From positions 75,848,667 to 75,912,666 of the forward strand of contig OZ022509.1 of the NCBI GenBank assembly GCA_963989385.1: a stretch of 64,000 nt of DNA, read 5' to 3'. The notes under the pieces are model-generated. The model did not search any database and had not been told where the DNA came from. It saw only the letters and a program-made list of their open reading frames with translations. How positions within the stretch are numbered: position 1 is the first letter of the stretch; each line of letters begins with the position of its first letter. Both the position numbers and the translations under genes were made by a program. The stretch comes from Ctena decussata (Eukaryota > Mollusca > Bivalvia > Lucinida > Lucinidae). Below, piece after piece: positions 11,331 to 21,737 of the stretch.

Positions 11331-11826
11331 ATTTCTCTTTGAGCACCAAAAAGCAGACGACAAAATTAACGTCTGCAAAAATGAAAAAAAAAATGCCTTG
11401 TCCAAGACATTTCATATTGAGAATTCAAATACTAGAGGGCAAACAGTGTAGATCTAGATGAGGCGGCTCATAATGAGCCGCTTCATCAGGATCTACGCTG
11501 TTTGCAAATTTTGCTAATTTCGTCACTGGGTTGGTTGGTTGATTTGATGCTTAACGTCCACGGTAAACAACTAAGGTCATGTCGGGACGGTCAGTTAACC
11601 TAACCACACTATTCCTGGGCAGGCTTAGACCTCCTAAGCGGTTAACCAGTACTAAGTGCACATACTTTCGCCATTAACTGACAACTGCCCTTCTTGAACC
11701 AGCGGAAGGAGAAACGAAAGTATGTGGCCAGACCGGGATTCGAACCCAGGACCTCTGACTTACGAGTCAGGTGCCCTACCGATTGCGCTACCCGGCCCGG
11801 CTCGTCACTGGGGCTTAGAGAGTTAA
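11331..11826. mobile_element. TTAACTCTTT-type TIR element interrupted by a SINE
   Basis: The left part (ATTTCTCTTTGAGCACCAAA, AGCAGACGACAAAATTAACG) and the core hairpin at 11439-11506 (GCAAACAGTGTAGATC ... GATCTACGCTGTTTGC around AGGCGGCTCA/TGAGCCGCTT) match the intact element at 32089-32335. The right end (CTTAGAGAGTTAA) appears only after the SINE at 11531-11802. Without the SINE and one TSD copy the element is about 214 bp. Confidence 0.75.
11531..11802 (-). mobile_element. tRNA-headed SINE (family S1) with 10-bp TSD
   Basis: Best-preserved copy. The head reads AGCCGGGCCGGGTAGCGCAA, then TCGGTAGGGCACC, then a perfect five-pair anticodon stem CTGAC / GTCAG around CTCGTAA (anticodon CGT, Thr-like), then B-box GGGTTCGAATCCC. 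The body has the inverted repeat ACATACTTTCG / CGAAAGTATGT. It ends with CAACCAACC-type repeats. The duplications CGTCACTGGG at 11521-11530 and 11803-11812 are identical. Confidence 0.9.
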
Positions 11827-12063
11827 GATTACATGTAAATCTTTCGCTGTAATGAAGTGTCATTGCCTTGTTGTGTTGAGAAAGTCTGTCTTAAGACATT
11901 CAGGGGAAACAACTCTATTATTTTCATTTTTCCTCCCTCCTCAGTGGGGCTCAACCCATAGAGGAAGTAATACGATTTTACATCACGCTTAATGGCCAGT
12001 TTTATCACTGTGTAGTTCCTTTAATATCTTCATATTCGGTATTATTTTGTTTGTTTCTCAACT

Positions 12064-12655
12064 CCCTCGAACAAGACCGGTCTGGCCACATACTTTCGTT
12101 TCTCCTTCCGCTGATTCAAGAAGGGCAGTTGTCAGTTACTGGCGAAAGTATGTGCACTTAGTACTGGTTAACCGCTTAGGAGGTCTAAGCCTGCCCAGGA
12201 ATAGTGTGGTTAGGTTAACTGACCGTCCCGACATGACCTTAGCTGTTTACCGTGGACGTTAAGCATCAAATCAACCAACCAAACCCTCGAACAAGATGTA
12301 TGGGAATTCTTAATTTTATTTGTTTCTCAGCTCCCTCGAACAAGATGTTTGGCCTCGAACAAGATGTATGGGAATAATTCCCATACATAATGTTCGAGGG
12401 AGCTGAGAAACATATAAAATTAAGAATTCCCATACATCTTGTTCGAGGGAGCTGAGAAACAAATAAAATTAAGAATTCACATACATCTTGTTCGAGGGAG
12501 CTGAGAAACATATAAAATTAAGAATTCCCATACATCTTGTTCGAGGAAGCTGAGAAACATATAAAATTAAGAATTCCCATACATCTTGTTCGAGGAAGCT
12601 GAGAAACAAATAAAATTAAGAATTCCCATACATCTTGTTCGAGGAAGCTGAGAAA
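12064..12655 (-). repeat. 49-bp tandem repeat array with an inverted part, split by a SINE
   Basis: Six direct copies start at 12382, 12431, 12480, 12529, 12578 and 12627, exactly 49 bp apart. Each contains CATACATCTTGTTCGAGG and GCTGAGAAACA. To the left, inverted copies (CTCCCTCGAACAAGATG) run from about 12047 to 12380, so the array has a head-to-head turn near 12377. The last unit runs into an A-tract at 12657-12671. The SINE at 12077-12283 lies inside one inverted unit. There are no unique spacers. Confidence 0.88.
12077..12283 (+). mobile_element. 5'-truncated S1 SINE with perfect 13-bp TSD
   Basis: Starts within the tRNA-like head at CCGGTCTGGCCACATACTTT and runs through the conserved body to a CAACCAACCAAA tail. 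It is bounded by CCCTCGAACAAGA at 12064-12076 and 12284-12296, which is the sequence of the surrounding 49-bp repeat. It therefore inserted after that repeat existed. Confidence 0.88.
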
Positions 12656-12755
12656 CAAAAAAAAAAAAAAAACTGTGAAGAAGGGTCTATTAAACGTATA
12701 ATCAGCTGCAGTCTTCATAGTGTGCATTATACATGTAACTATGGTGATATGGCTG

Positions 12756-13091
12756 CACTGTAAAACAGTCCGGATGTTTTACGGTAAAAGAAATGGTAAC
12801 TGACTGCAAGGCCCTTTACAGTATAAAGAACGGGATAGTACCGAAATATATTATGATGGAAAATGACTGCATTGAATGGAAAACCTTTATTTAACTATGC
12901 ATTTTATATATTTTATTGATTATTGGTTATATAGAGATTAAATCTGAAATTAAAGCAAGGTCTTAATAAAATGCTGTCATTTTTCCACATCATAATTTAC
13001 GGTACAAACCCGTACTTTTCACAGTAAAAGGTCGAGCAGCCAGGTGCCATGTCTTTTCATACCGTAAAATATATGGGAACTTTTTACAGTG
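12756..13091. mobile_element. CACTGTAAAA-type TIR element
   Basis: The ends CACTGTAAAACAG and TTTTTACAGTG are inverted. Subterminal TTTACGGTA / TACCGTAAA blocks recur several times on both sides (about 12778, 12999, 13060). Flanks share 'tggc'. No ORF is present. CACTGTAAA ends occur in several DNA transposon groups, so the superfamily is not assigned. Confidence 0.6.
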
Positions 13092-13870
13092 TGGCAATAA
13101 ACTGCCTTCTGACGGGGGCTCTACAAAGTTAATACTTTTCCATAAAATCAAATACAGGTAGTTTCCGCCTCCGGAAGTCTACACATATACAACAGATGGA
13201 GAGGTCATTGTGAATCAATATCATTCGACTGACGTCGTGTGAACAGGTACCGTATACCATTTGCTAGACTTGCCCTGTAAATTGATATTCCAGTTTTCTA
13301 TTTTGTTTTCAAAAGACAGAAAATGTCCTGTCTAAAGCTGTGTAAAATTTACATATTCCGAGATAACTACTAAAGGGACTTTCACATATTGGTTCATTTA
13401 AAGGGACTTACCTGTTTTGAAAGTGCAATTTAGATAAATATAGAGTCATGAGAAAGTCTAACCATTTGCAAACAGTAAATACTACAGTCCGCGCATCTGC
13501 TAATCATGCTATTCACTTTCACTTTATAGATTCCGCAGAATTCATTGATGGTATATACAAAAAGGAAAACTTTGATCAGACTGCGCATATGATCTGTGTC
13601 ATAACTGTTCGTGCATGTCATAAGGTTCCTTTACGCGTGACACAAATATTTTCAATTTTTATTTCTCGCATATCGCAAACCTAACAAAATCCTGCCCTTT
13701 TTCACCCTTTTGAAGTCGAGAAAAAAGCAATGCCCAGGAACGAATACAATTGAATTCCTCATCCTGCCCTAAACACCCGAAACAAGGCTATCCTAAATAA
13801 ATTGAACAATTAAGTCAAAGATAACCAGAAAGCGGATGACCAATTACAGTTAAAATAAACCACACCAGAA
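13092..13870. other. No gene recognised
   Basis: Two opposite ORFs of 63 and 78 codons overlap at 13430-13684. Neither shows a domain. Nothing repetitive was found. Confidence 0.4.
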
Positions 13871-13873
13871 GCA

Positions 13874-13981
13874 ACCCAGCAGGCACACAACGTTGAGTTA
13901 ACTTTGAATCAGCGTTGATTCAACGTCATGACGTTGAATCAACGTTCATTCAGAGTTGATTCAAGGCTGTGTGCCCAGTGG
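13874..13981. mobile_element. CCCAGCAGGCACACAACG palindrome, family N copy 1
   Basis: Left end ACCCAGCAGGCACACAACG, right end CTGTGTGCCCAGTGGG. The inside is built of alternating GAATCAACGTT and AACGTTGATTC blocks around ACGTCATGACGT. Copies or relatives are at 47454-47532 and 52109-52216; the related TGACGTC-rich type is at 46145-46253 and 52218-52380. Confidence 0.75.
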
Positions 13982-14073
13982 GAACTGTTGAGTACGATTC
14001 GGAAATTGGGTTCTTGTAGCAGTCGTATACTACAGAACCCAGCAACAAAACTAAAGGCACAACGGGGAAAATA

Positions 14074-14255
14074 CAGTCAACTCTCGATATCTCGAACACT
14101 TGTAACTCAAATAATGCCCTGATTTCCTTTCATTTCAACACGTAGCATCTCAAACTACTGGTATCTCAAAGTAAATTTTCTGGGACCAGAAAAGTTACTT
14201 TGAGATATCAGTAGTTTGGAATGAACGTCGACTTTGAGATATCGAGAGTTGACTG
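14074..14255. mobile_element. Family C TIR element copy 2, TA-flanked
   Basis: The cleanest copy: CAGTCAACTCTCGATATCTC at the left, GATATCGAGAGTTGACTG at the right, and TA immediately outside on both sides (14072-14073, 14256-14257). The central hairpin CTGGGACCAGAAAA.. is flanked by TATCTCAAAGTAA / TTACTTTGAGATA. 182 bp. Confidence 0.9.
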
Positions 14256-14504
14256 TATTACAGTATTTTGTGCATGAATAATTTGTTAATTTTACGATAC
14301 TCAAGAAATAAGCCAGATGCATTCGTTTGGGTCGCAATAGACTCTGACGTGCATGTATACCCTATTTGGAACTGGGCAGGAGACTATATCAACCCATATT
14401 TATCACCAAGTGTGAAAGTTGAGCCGCTTTTCATAACGATTTTGATCAGACTCTTCTCGCCACTGCATGGTGGAACTATAGACACTGGAAATTTTAAGGG
14501 CCCA

Positions 14505-14665
14505 CAGCTCTATCAGTGGTGTAAATTCATAAAACATTTTATTGTCAGGGACCGCTGCAAGCTTGAATACAATGGTAAAAATACAATGTTCAATGTATAG
14601 ACGTGGGGCCCCATTCACTGCTCGATGGGAAACCAATAACGGAAATTTATCATATCCACATAATT
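14505..14665 (+). repeat. Dispersed repeat, partner of 10525-10760
   Basis: Contains TATCAGTGGTGTAAATTC, GACCGCTGCAAGCTT and GTGGGGCCCCATTCACT in the same order as the other copy. A 122-codon ORF on the minus strand overlaps it but shows no recognised domain. Confidence 0.4.
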
Positions 14666-15629
14666 CACCATTTTTCAAAAGAATGCTTCCCTGCATTTCG
14701 CCAGTTATATAATTATACGACTCCATACGAAGGGTGATCAAAAAATACATGGACTTTCGCTTAGGCGGCAAAGTTAATGCACTTATAGTAATTTTTATAC
14801 TGCAGAGAAGTTGACTCTTTTAGCTACGATATGCGAAATTTTGAAGAAATTTCAATGAAAATTAAGTATTTTATCTCAGTTTATATTAGGTAATTACAGC
14901 TACAGCGGAGCACCACATAAATGACGTTTGACTTTTTGTCCCGTTTAATATTGCAGTGGATCTTCTCTTTCTCAGTTTTCACAAACTAACACCCTCTTTG
15001 CAGGTTTTTCAGGATTCTGACCAACTTTAGATACATTTGCATGAAATGTGATTGTTTTTGAAAATTGTACCATACCTTCCTCATACTTATTGGCTTCATA
15101 AATGAAAGCCGAACTGTTGCTTCACTATCGTGTCAGCTTACATATTTACTTTTGCGGTGTATGTCTAAATGGAGGTCTGCAACCCCTTTTATCAATGCCA
15201 ACATCAGATAAAACTAACAAACAAGTATAAAACAACATAAAATTTGATTATGAAAACATTTCTTTGATTTGCCCTCATTTTTCACAGCTATGTATACAAA
15301 AACTGCAACTTGCATAAAATACCCGTTATAATGTTTGACGTCATTTTGCCAGCATACCATATTTTACGCTATTTATGCAAGCATAACAATTGTTGATGGA
15401 AATAATTCCTTGACAGTGAAAAGCAGAAACCATAATGAAACAGCATACCGAATGTCAAGCAGTTTACCCTAGTGCAAATATTAGAAATAGCCAAAGATAA
15501 AACAACCAAATTGAAATAATATGGCATTTTTTTACCGTGCTCTGCCGTGCCGTCGTAAGGTTACTATGACGACCTATATAGACTACTTCCCGAAGATCGA
15601 CCTGTTTATTAAATAATCACTGGATAAAT
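14666..15629. other. No gene recognised
   Basis: AT-rich, without inverted repeats, tRNA-like structures or protein motifs that I can see. Confidence 0.4.
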
Positions 15630-15865
15630 GAGCCGCGACACGAGAAAACCAACAATGTGGTTATGGGCCCAGCGCAGACTCAGATCAGCCTGGGCATCCG
15701 CCCAGTCTGATCAGAGTCTTCGCTGTCCGCATGGAGGTAGCTTAGACCCTTTGCTACCATTTGAGCTCTTAACGAAGAGTCTGAGTAAACTATGAAGATG
15801 TCCAGGCTGATCTGAGTCTGCATTGGTCGCACAACCACATTGTTGGTTTTCTGGTGTCGCGGCTC
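15630..15865. mobile_element. Family A palindromic MITE copy 3
   Basis: 236 bp, GAGCCGCGACACGAGAAAAC to GTGTCGCGGCTC, flanked by aaat on both sides. The right arm carries several substitutions (AGTAAACTATGAAGATG in place of ATCAGACTGGGCGGATG), so it no longer pairs well with the left arm. Confidence 0.9.
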
Positions 15866-16413
15866 AAATGAAAGATGACGCTGTCTTTACTGCAAATTTA
15901 ATGGGTTTATTATTAACAATAAAATTTCGACATCACTTTTATCATCCCTCGTATATGCCCATCAACTCGCGTTTTACCGCAAAACGTGAAGGCCGAACCG
16001 CTTTTCATATGTTTGTGTTTAGAGATGTCTTTGCCAACTGCAGGAGTATAAAGACATTAATATCATTGTATAACAAAAACATGAACGGTACTAAATCAGG
16101 GACAAAATAATGGCTTTCCGAAGGCGGAGAAAGCTTTATCGTTCAGAATAATGGGTTTGACTGCGGTAATTCTTAATCCAGCATAACCTAAAAAGTCTTC
16201 TCCAGTCTCGCAGATGTCATTATATGCAAAAGAGTCGTTGATTTTATTGGAAAAATGGTTAAAATGTCATTCGGCATCGCAGATTTGGAAAGACGAAACA
16301 ACATTAATTCTACTTAGTTTAAGATGGCATATTTAAAACAAAGAGCTGTCAAAATTCAATCGATTTCTAGCGAACTGATGCAGTCTAGGGAAAATAATAG
16401 ACCTGAAATTATT
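15866..16413. other. No gene recognised
   Basis: A 95-codon ORF (15823-16110) starts inside the neighbouring MITE and has no motif. No repeats were seen. Confidence 0.4.
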
Positions 16414-16422
16414 CTAAACATT

Positions 16423-16546
16423 GGAGGTCGCAAGATGGACCCCTACACCATCGGTCTTTCGGATGAGACTTTAAACCGAGGTCCCGTCTCCGAATGACCT
16501 CGTTGTTGATGGGACGTTAAACCCGAGTTCACTCACTCACTCACTC
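16423..16546 (+). mobile_element. SINE fragment (family S3) with 9-bp TSD
   Basis: Contains TCTTTCGGATGAGACTTTAA, ACCGAGGTCCCGTCTCC and GATGGGACGTTAAACCCGAG, ending in a (CACT)n tail. Direct repeats CTAAACATT lie at 16414-16422 and 16547-16555. A better copy with a tRNA-like B-box is at 56066-56195. Confidence 0.8.
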
Positions 16547-16571
16547 CTAAACATTTGAACAATACACCCTA

Positions 16572-16787
16572 CAGTCAACTCTCAATATCTTGAGCACTGA
16601 TATCTCAAAGTACCCACTTATATCAAAGAATATGATTAGGACATAATTCCAATTTTTCTTTAATTTTCAAACTCTTCTTGTCTCAAACTACTGATATCTC
16701 AAAGTAAATTTTCTGGGACCAGAAAATTTACTTTGAGATATCAGTAGTTTGGAATAAAATTTGACTTTGAGATATCGAGAGTTGACT
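16572..16787. mobile_element. Family C TIR element copy 3
   Basis: CAGTCAACTCTCAATATCTT at the left, GATATCGAGAGTTGACTAT at the right, and a central hairpin around CTGGGACCAG. Its right end is only four bases from the family A element at 16792. Confidence 0.88.
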
Positions 16788-16791
16788 ATTT

Positions 16792-17027
16792 GAGCCGCGA
16801 CACGAGAAAACCAACATTGTGGTTGTGCGCCCAGCGCAGACTCAAATCAGCCTGGGCATTCGCCCAGTCTGATCAGACTCTTCGCTAAGCGCTCAAATGG
16901 TAGCTCAGGGACTAAGCTACCTCCATGCGGACAGCGAAGACTCTGATCAGACTGGGCGGATGTCCAGGCTGATCTGAGTCTGCGCTGGGCGCACAACCAC
17001 ATTGTTGTTTTTCTCGTGTCGCGGCTC
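16792..17027. mobile_element. Family A palindromic MITE copy 4
   Basis: 236 bp; arms pair well (CAGCCTGGGCATTCGCCCAG / GGGCGGATGTCCAGGCTG). Flanked by attt on both sides. Relative to copy 1 the centre is inverted (TAGCTCAGGGAC..GTAGC), so it lies in the opposite orientation. Confidence 0.92.
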
Positions 17028-17125
17028 ATTTATTCGGTCATAAAAAGGGGTTTTGCCCTCTCCAGAATGACCCCAAATATCTAGAACTGTTCTTGTGATA
17101 TTACCCATTTTATGCTTTATTATAC

Positions 17126-17285
17126 CAGTCAATTCTCGATATCTCGAAGTCGGACTTCTTCCCAAACTACTGATATCTCAAAGTAAATTTTCTGGTACAG
17201 AAAATTTACTAAAAATAGGAAATATATTCTTTGATATGAGAAGATATTTTGAGCTATCAATGTTCGAGATATCGGGAGTTAACTA
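17126..17285. mobile_element. Family C TIR element copy 4, shortened
   Basis: CAGTCAATTCTCGATATCTC to GATATCGGGAGTTAACT, 160 bp. The central hairpin is partly lost on the right (AAATTTACT followed directly by AAAAATAGG). Confidence 0.8.
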
Positions 17286-17509
17286 TTTAGTAACGGCGGC
17301 CAGCCTTGGATGGTTCAGTTGAATAATTTCAAAAGAATTCAACACGCCTTATTATGAAGTTGAAAAACTCGTTCTAGTTAGTGTATAGTTAGGCATAAAT
17401 GGTTTAATAAGGACTATGGTTTTGGTGATGTAAAACTCGAGATAAGTTATGGCTAACTTTAGAGCTATATCAGTGTGTCTCAGTTTGTGTAGTGGATAGC
17501 AGGTCTTAA

Positions 17510-18048
17510 AGGTAGGTTCCTGGGCTAGCGATGTCAATTATGTCCACAAAATAATTTCGTCTTTTTCTGAGCAGTATTGAATTCTCTTATTTTTCTGAAT
17601 TTGTTGCTACTGAGAAACTCGTAAGATATTGAAGAAAATAGTCGTTTTCCCTTTTGGTTTATTTTCTTTCGTTGGAATTCCAGTTCTAAAAATAACTATG
17701 TTCATTATGTCTATAAGTGCGCAATTTCTGATGCCATTCTCCAAAGGTCAATTTTCCCTTGACGTGAGATCTCCTAGAGGTCCTGGCATGGCGGATGGGT
17801 TAAAACTATCTCAAAATGCAATGCAGCATGACATCAGCTGCGTTATCTATTTTTGACGCGAACTAAAAATAGCGCTAACTGGTGTGCGAAGCAGAATCAG
17901 GAAATCCCTTGCAAAACAACTTTTCTAATATTTTTCTGATTTACACTTTTTAGTGAAACTTATTTATTCCCTTTTATAAGTGCTTTCCAACAAATTGGAT
18001 GAAAGTTTATCAAAAGTATGATGCATTCCAAAGTACAGGAACCTACCT
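17510..18048. mobile_element. TTAA-flanked TIR element (piggyBac-like MITE)
   Basis: The 13-bp inverted repeats AGGTAGGTTCCTG (17510-17522) and CAGGAACCTACCT (18036-18048) are perfect. Each is bounded by TTAA (17506-17509, 18049-18052). TTAA duplication is the hallmark of piggyBac-type insertion, though the ends are not the CCC..GGG typical of that group. A 75-codon ORF inside has no transposase motif, so it would be non-autonomous. Confidence 0.7.
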
Positions 18049-18052
18049 TTAA

Positions 18053-19291
18053 AATTCACTTGAATGTTTACCATGGTCTTGAAAAGTTTCATTTTGCTGT
18101 GTGAAGCAGAAGTTGTGTACTTTGACCTTTCGCGTTTCTGGGTTCCTCGTATAAGAAACAACTTGACGGCCGTCACGCGTCTTTGACTTTTTCTTACCAA
18201 CCTTAAGCACCGACTTGTCGCATTTCTCTTGGGTAAAACTGGGAAATTTCATTCGGATAATTTCGGAACAATTCGTTCAAGCTTTGCCCTCCATCTTTAT
18301 ACGAAACTGAATAATACCCACAAGTCCATGCGCCAAATACGAGAGGTCATAACGAGCTCCTGTCGCGAGGAAGCGCGCGTCCTTTTCCATGACGTATTTT
18401 GTTTTCTTGTATTTCATCTCTGAAACAAAAACATTTGTGCTTTGTTGAAACACATGACAATATCGGAAAACAATTATCCCTAGCCAGAGAAGTGTAACAT
18501 CGACAGCTGTTCAAATATTCACAATGATAATAGTTATGATTGTATGCTTTATGAAATGGCCTAGGCGACATAAAAGGCCTTAGGACTGGCAACTCCATCC
18601 ACGCGGCAGCTTCGATTTTTCTTCTGCGACCCCGTAGGGATGATACTGAATTTGCTACAAAAATTCTGAAATGTATTAAGTATTCAAACACCATATACTT
18701 CGATCGGCCTACGCAGTCTATGACTGCGTAGGCTGATCTTAGTATATGATGTTTGCACATATTTTAAGGCTCCTTTTTCCTGAAATCAATCTCAGTTCGT
18801 ATTGATTCTGATACGGAGACGATACGGATTGGTTAACCCATATGTAATTTCATGCGACTTCAGCTCTAAGTCATTAACAACCAGGAACAGATTTTTATTG
18901 TCCCTTATTTTATTTCTTTTATTTTTTTTTGCCTTCGTACAATAAACACAACTGGTTTAAATACAGTGTAACATTTGGCGGCATTGGGGATATGGTCTGA
19001 AAAATCAACTCAGGTCATGTGACACTAGAAATGCAATAGCGTCTGTATAAGGTAGAAAAGCAACAATAGAAAAGAACAGAGCTGTAAGGCAGAATTAGTT
19101 TAAACATGTTTTATTTCAACAAAACGTAGTAATACATTATAATGAAAAGAAGATGTTCGTCCATTCGTACATTACAGTCATGATGTTCTATACACACATT
19201 AGCGATTTTGCATAGTTTTAGACGCCTCTGATATTTTTTGTTTGTTTTAATTTACATAATGCGTATATGACCCCTTTCCTGTTTCTTTTAC
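18053..19291. other. No gene recognised; short hairpin
   Basis: Holds a compact hairpin at about 18692-18747 (CGGCCTACGCAGTCA-type arms, CATATACT / AGTATATG ends). The 137-codon minus ORF at 18347-18760 contains it and shows no domain. I cannot support a gene. Confidence 0.4.
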
Positions 19292-19301
19292 TTTGATTTG
19301 T

Positions 19302-19510
19302 GGAGCCCCGGTAGCTCAGTGGGTTAAGCGCTGGCCTACTGATCTAGTGGACCGGGTTCGAGCACCGCTTGAGGCGAGGATCTTTCCTACCGCAAACAGG
19401 GTTCCATTGCACACAGCCTTTCAGTATCACCCTCCCATCGTCCTGATATAACTAAAATACTGTTGAAAAGGATATAAAATCACAAGTCATCATCTATCAT
19501 CTATGCTTTA
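19302..19510 (+). mobile_element. tRNA-headed SINE (family S2), full length
   Basis: The head GGAGCCCCGGTAGCTCAGTG carries an A-box-like TAGCTCAGTGG, then AAGCGCTGGCCTACTGATCT and a B-box GGTTCGAGCACC. The body has CAAACAGGGTTCCATTGCAC, AGCCTTTCAGTATCACCC, and CTGTTGAAAAGGATATAAAA. It ends in ATCATCTATC repeats. Flanking CTTTGATTTG (left) and TTTTGATGTG (right) may be a mutated duplication. Other copies are at 25361, 31677, 36575, 41086, 52439, 53085, 54422, 54739 and 61471. Confidence 0.85.
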
Positions 19511-20124
19511 TTTTGATGTGAACACATTTTATATAAACCCAGAGAATTGTGTGTCATCAGTTTCCGTTTCTGAAGGTTTATTGAACTGCTCAGAGCTTAT
19601 TTATTATTCTATTTAGATGATAACCAATACAAAGTCCCAAATGTTGCATGATAAAATCTTTTGCAATATTTCCTATTTGAGTTGTTTCAAACATTTGAAA
19701 CACAAGAGTGGATATTGTGGACAAATATTCTATCAGAAAAAGCAGTGACATTATCGACCCGATATTTGTAGGGTTGTTTGCTGCTCAGTTGTGTCCTAAA
19801 AATTATTTGTCCTAAGGCATTTTCAAAGCAAACGCTGGGCAAAAAAATATTGTTTTACAGATCACAGACACACTGGCTCTTCAGAGGTATATACGTAGAG
19901 CTTGAATTACTATAATAGTGGTTGAAGCGTTTCTTTTTATGCCTATGTGTCGGCTGATAGGCACGCATTCATATCGTATAATTGACTACCATTGGGAAAA
20001 TTCAAAATACCTTCCCGCAAAAGTAATGGCTTTTCTGCAGTAATATTACATCTAAATGGTTCTATTAAAATTTTGTACTATAGATTAAAGCAGGCAATCT
20101 AAATGGCCGGGTCAGCTCTCAAAG
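19511..20124. other. No gene recognised
   Basis: AT-rich sequence without motifs, TIRs or ORFs worth reporting. Confidence 0.4.
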
Positions 20125-20262
20125 ATATATCAAATTGAGAATTAAAATACTACAGGGTAAACAGTGTATATCTTGATGAGGTGGCTGATGAGCCACCTCA
20201 TCAAAGTATACACTGTTTGAAATTTTTTGTTATTTTCGTCTTTGGCGCGTCAGTAAAGTGTT
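20125..20262. mobile_element. TTAACTCTTT-type element fragment with hairpin core
   Basis: Core 20158-20218: TAAACAGTGTATATCTTGAT and its complement around GAGGTGGCTGATGAGCCACC. The right flank TTTTCGTCTTTGGCGCG matches the ends of the copies at 32089 and 33552. The left terminal repeat is not seen. Confidence 0.65.
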
Positions 20263-21737
20263 ATGTAATAGTATATAATTTCACATTTGTGGAAGATTAA
20301 CCAGTGGAGTTCTCTCAAAATTTCTGAATGTTGTCAGAACATAATTTCGGTTTGGCTATTTTCAGAAGTTTTGTTGATCACCCCCCCTCCCCCCCCCCCC
20401 CCCCCCCCCCCAGTTCTTTTACTCCCAAGCAACTAGTGTCAAGTCATTGGTTATGATACTTTTTTTTTACGGGTCGTTTAATATCCGGTCATAAGGCTGA
20501 TTATACATTACAGTTTGCACGAAACGCGTAGTCCACGAAAAATATTTGCTGAAGTTAGTTCGTGGTTCTTATTTACATGTACTTTTTCTTACTCCCAGGT
20601 TCTGTGGCAAGCCAAACTGCAGAATAAATCTTTAATCCTAGGGTTTAAAATTTCAAACGTAGTTTTGAGCTTTAACTCTAGTTTTCATATTGTCACCCCT
20701 AGTTGTTTTTTTTTTTTTTTTTTACTTTTTTTAACCAAGTCTCAAAGACTTTCTTAAACCAAGGTTTCCAAATTTAAAGCTTAGGATTGAGAATCTGAAA
20801 CCCACATGAATTCTGTAAAATGATTTTGTACGACTTCCAAATCTTGATTTCTAAAAACACGATTTAACATTTCAAACCTACATTAAAAATTGTATACTCC
20901 TTGAATGCCTAAAACAGCCGAATGCATTAGAAATGAATGCTGCGTTTAAGACATTCAAGGCCCTGAGTGGTTGACTGGCAGTAGCAATGTTACGTTAAAA
21001 TCGCTGGTGACAGACGACTAGTAATAGCCATTTCACGTTGAAACCACTATTACGAGTCAACTGGTAGCAGCTGAAAAGCATTTAAAACGCTATCGTCAGC
21101 TTACTGGCATTAGCGATTTTAACGTGAAATGACTATTGCCTAGTTTTGAAGATCAAACTCAGATTTGAAGTGCGAAGACTTTTGTGCAGATGCCTTGCCA
21201 CAGAGGTATATCTGAGCAAGTATCGGAGAGGATGTTTCAAAGTAAACGCTATTAATGTTTGTAATTACGGAATTCCTATTACAGTTCAGTATCGTACAAA
21301 ATCATTTTACCTGTTTGATGTTTATCCATGGACTAATTGGTGATTACACAATTACACATGAAAGTTACAAACTATTCAAAATGTTTTTATTTTTTTTTTT
21401 TTTTTTTTTTTTTTTTTCACACACAAACAGGTAATGTATATTTGCATAGAAAAGTTCTCTGATTTTTGCTCCAAACAAAAGGGCACTACATTCTGACTTC
21501 TCTTAGACATTCAATTAATGTTCGCAAGAAAAGGCATACAGTTATCAAGAGATGTAAAGCTACAATACAATTAATGGGCTTTCGGCACTATGCGAAATCT
21601 CAAAGATAAAATATCTGCTTCTGTTTGCACATATAATTATTTTACCCTAAAAAGTAGGACCCCTTGATCAATATGTATGATTATCTTGAAATTCAAGCAC
21701 GTATATTTTACTACATGTATATGGCTATGTTTTAACA
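20263..21737. other. No gene; homopolymer tracts and a 14-bp inverted repeat
   Basis: Contains a C-run at about 20381-20411, T-runs near 20705-20723 and 21389-21417, and perfect inverted repeats ACGTTAAAATCGCT (20992-21005) / AGCGATTTTAACGT (21112-21125). These enclose a partly symmetric CACGTTGAAACCACTATTAC stretch. The latter is probably an old palindromic element. Confidence 0.45.

Noticed and set aside
11728..11802. Genuine tRNA-Thr gene on the minus strand
   Set aside because: The tRNA-like part continues into the SINE body without a terminator, the acceptor stem does not close, and the whole is bounded by a target duplication.
12382..12655. 49-bp repeats as a possible CRISPR array
   Set aside because: Direct tandem units without unique spacers, in a eukaryotic context, and with inverted copies beside them.
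14403..14771. 122-codon minus ORF
   Set aside because: Overlaps a dispersed repeat; no domain; composition like noncoding DNA.
18347..18760. 137-codon minus ORF
   Set aside because: Contains a short palindrome, has no recognisable domain, and no splice or start context that supports a gene.
19302..19376. Genuine tRNA gene
   Set aside because: The cloverleaf is imperfect and the sequence is the head of the multi-copy S2 SINE.
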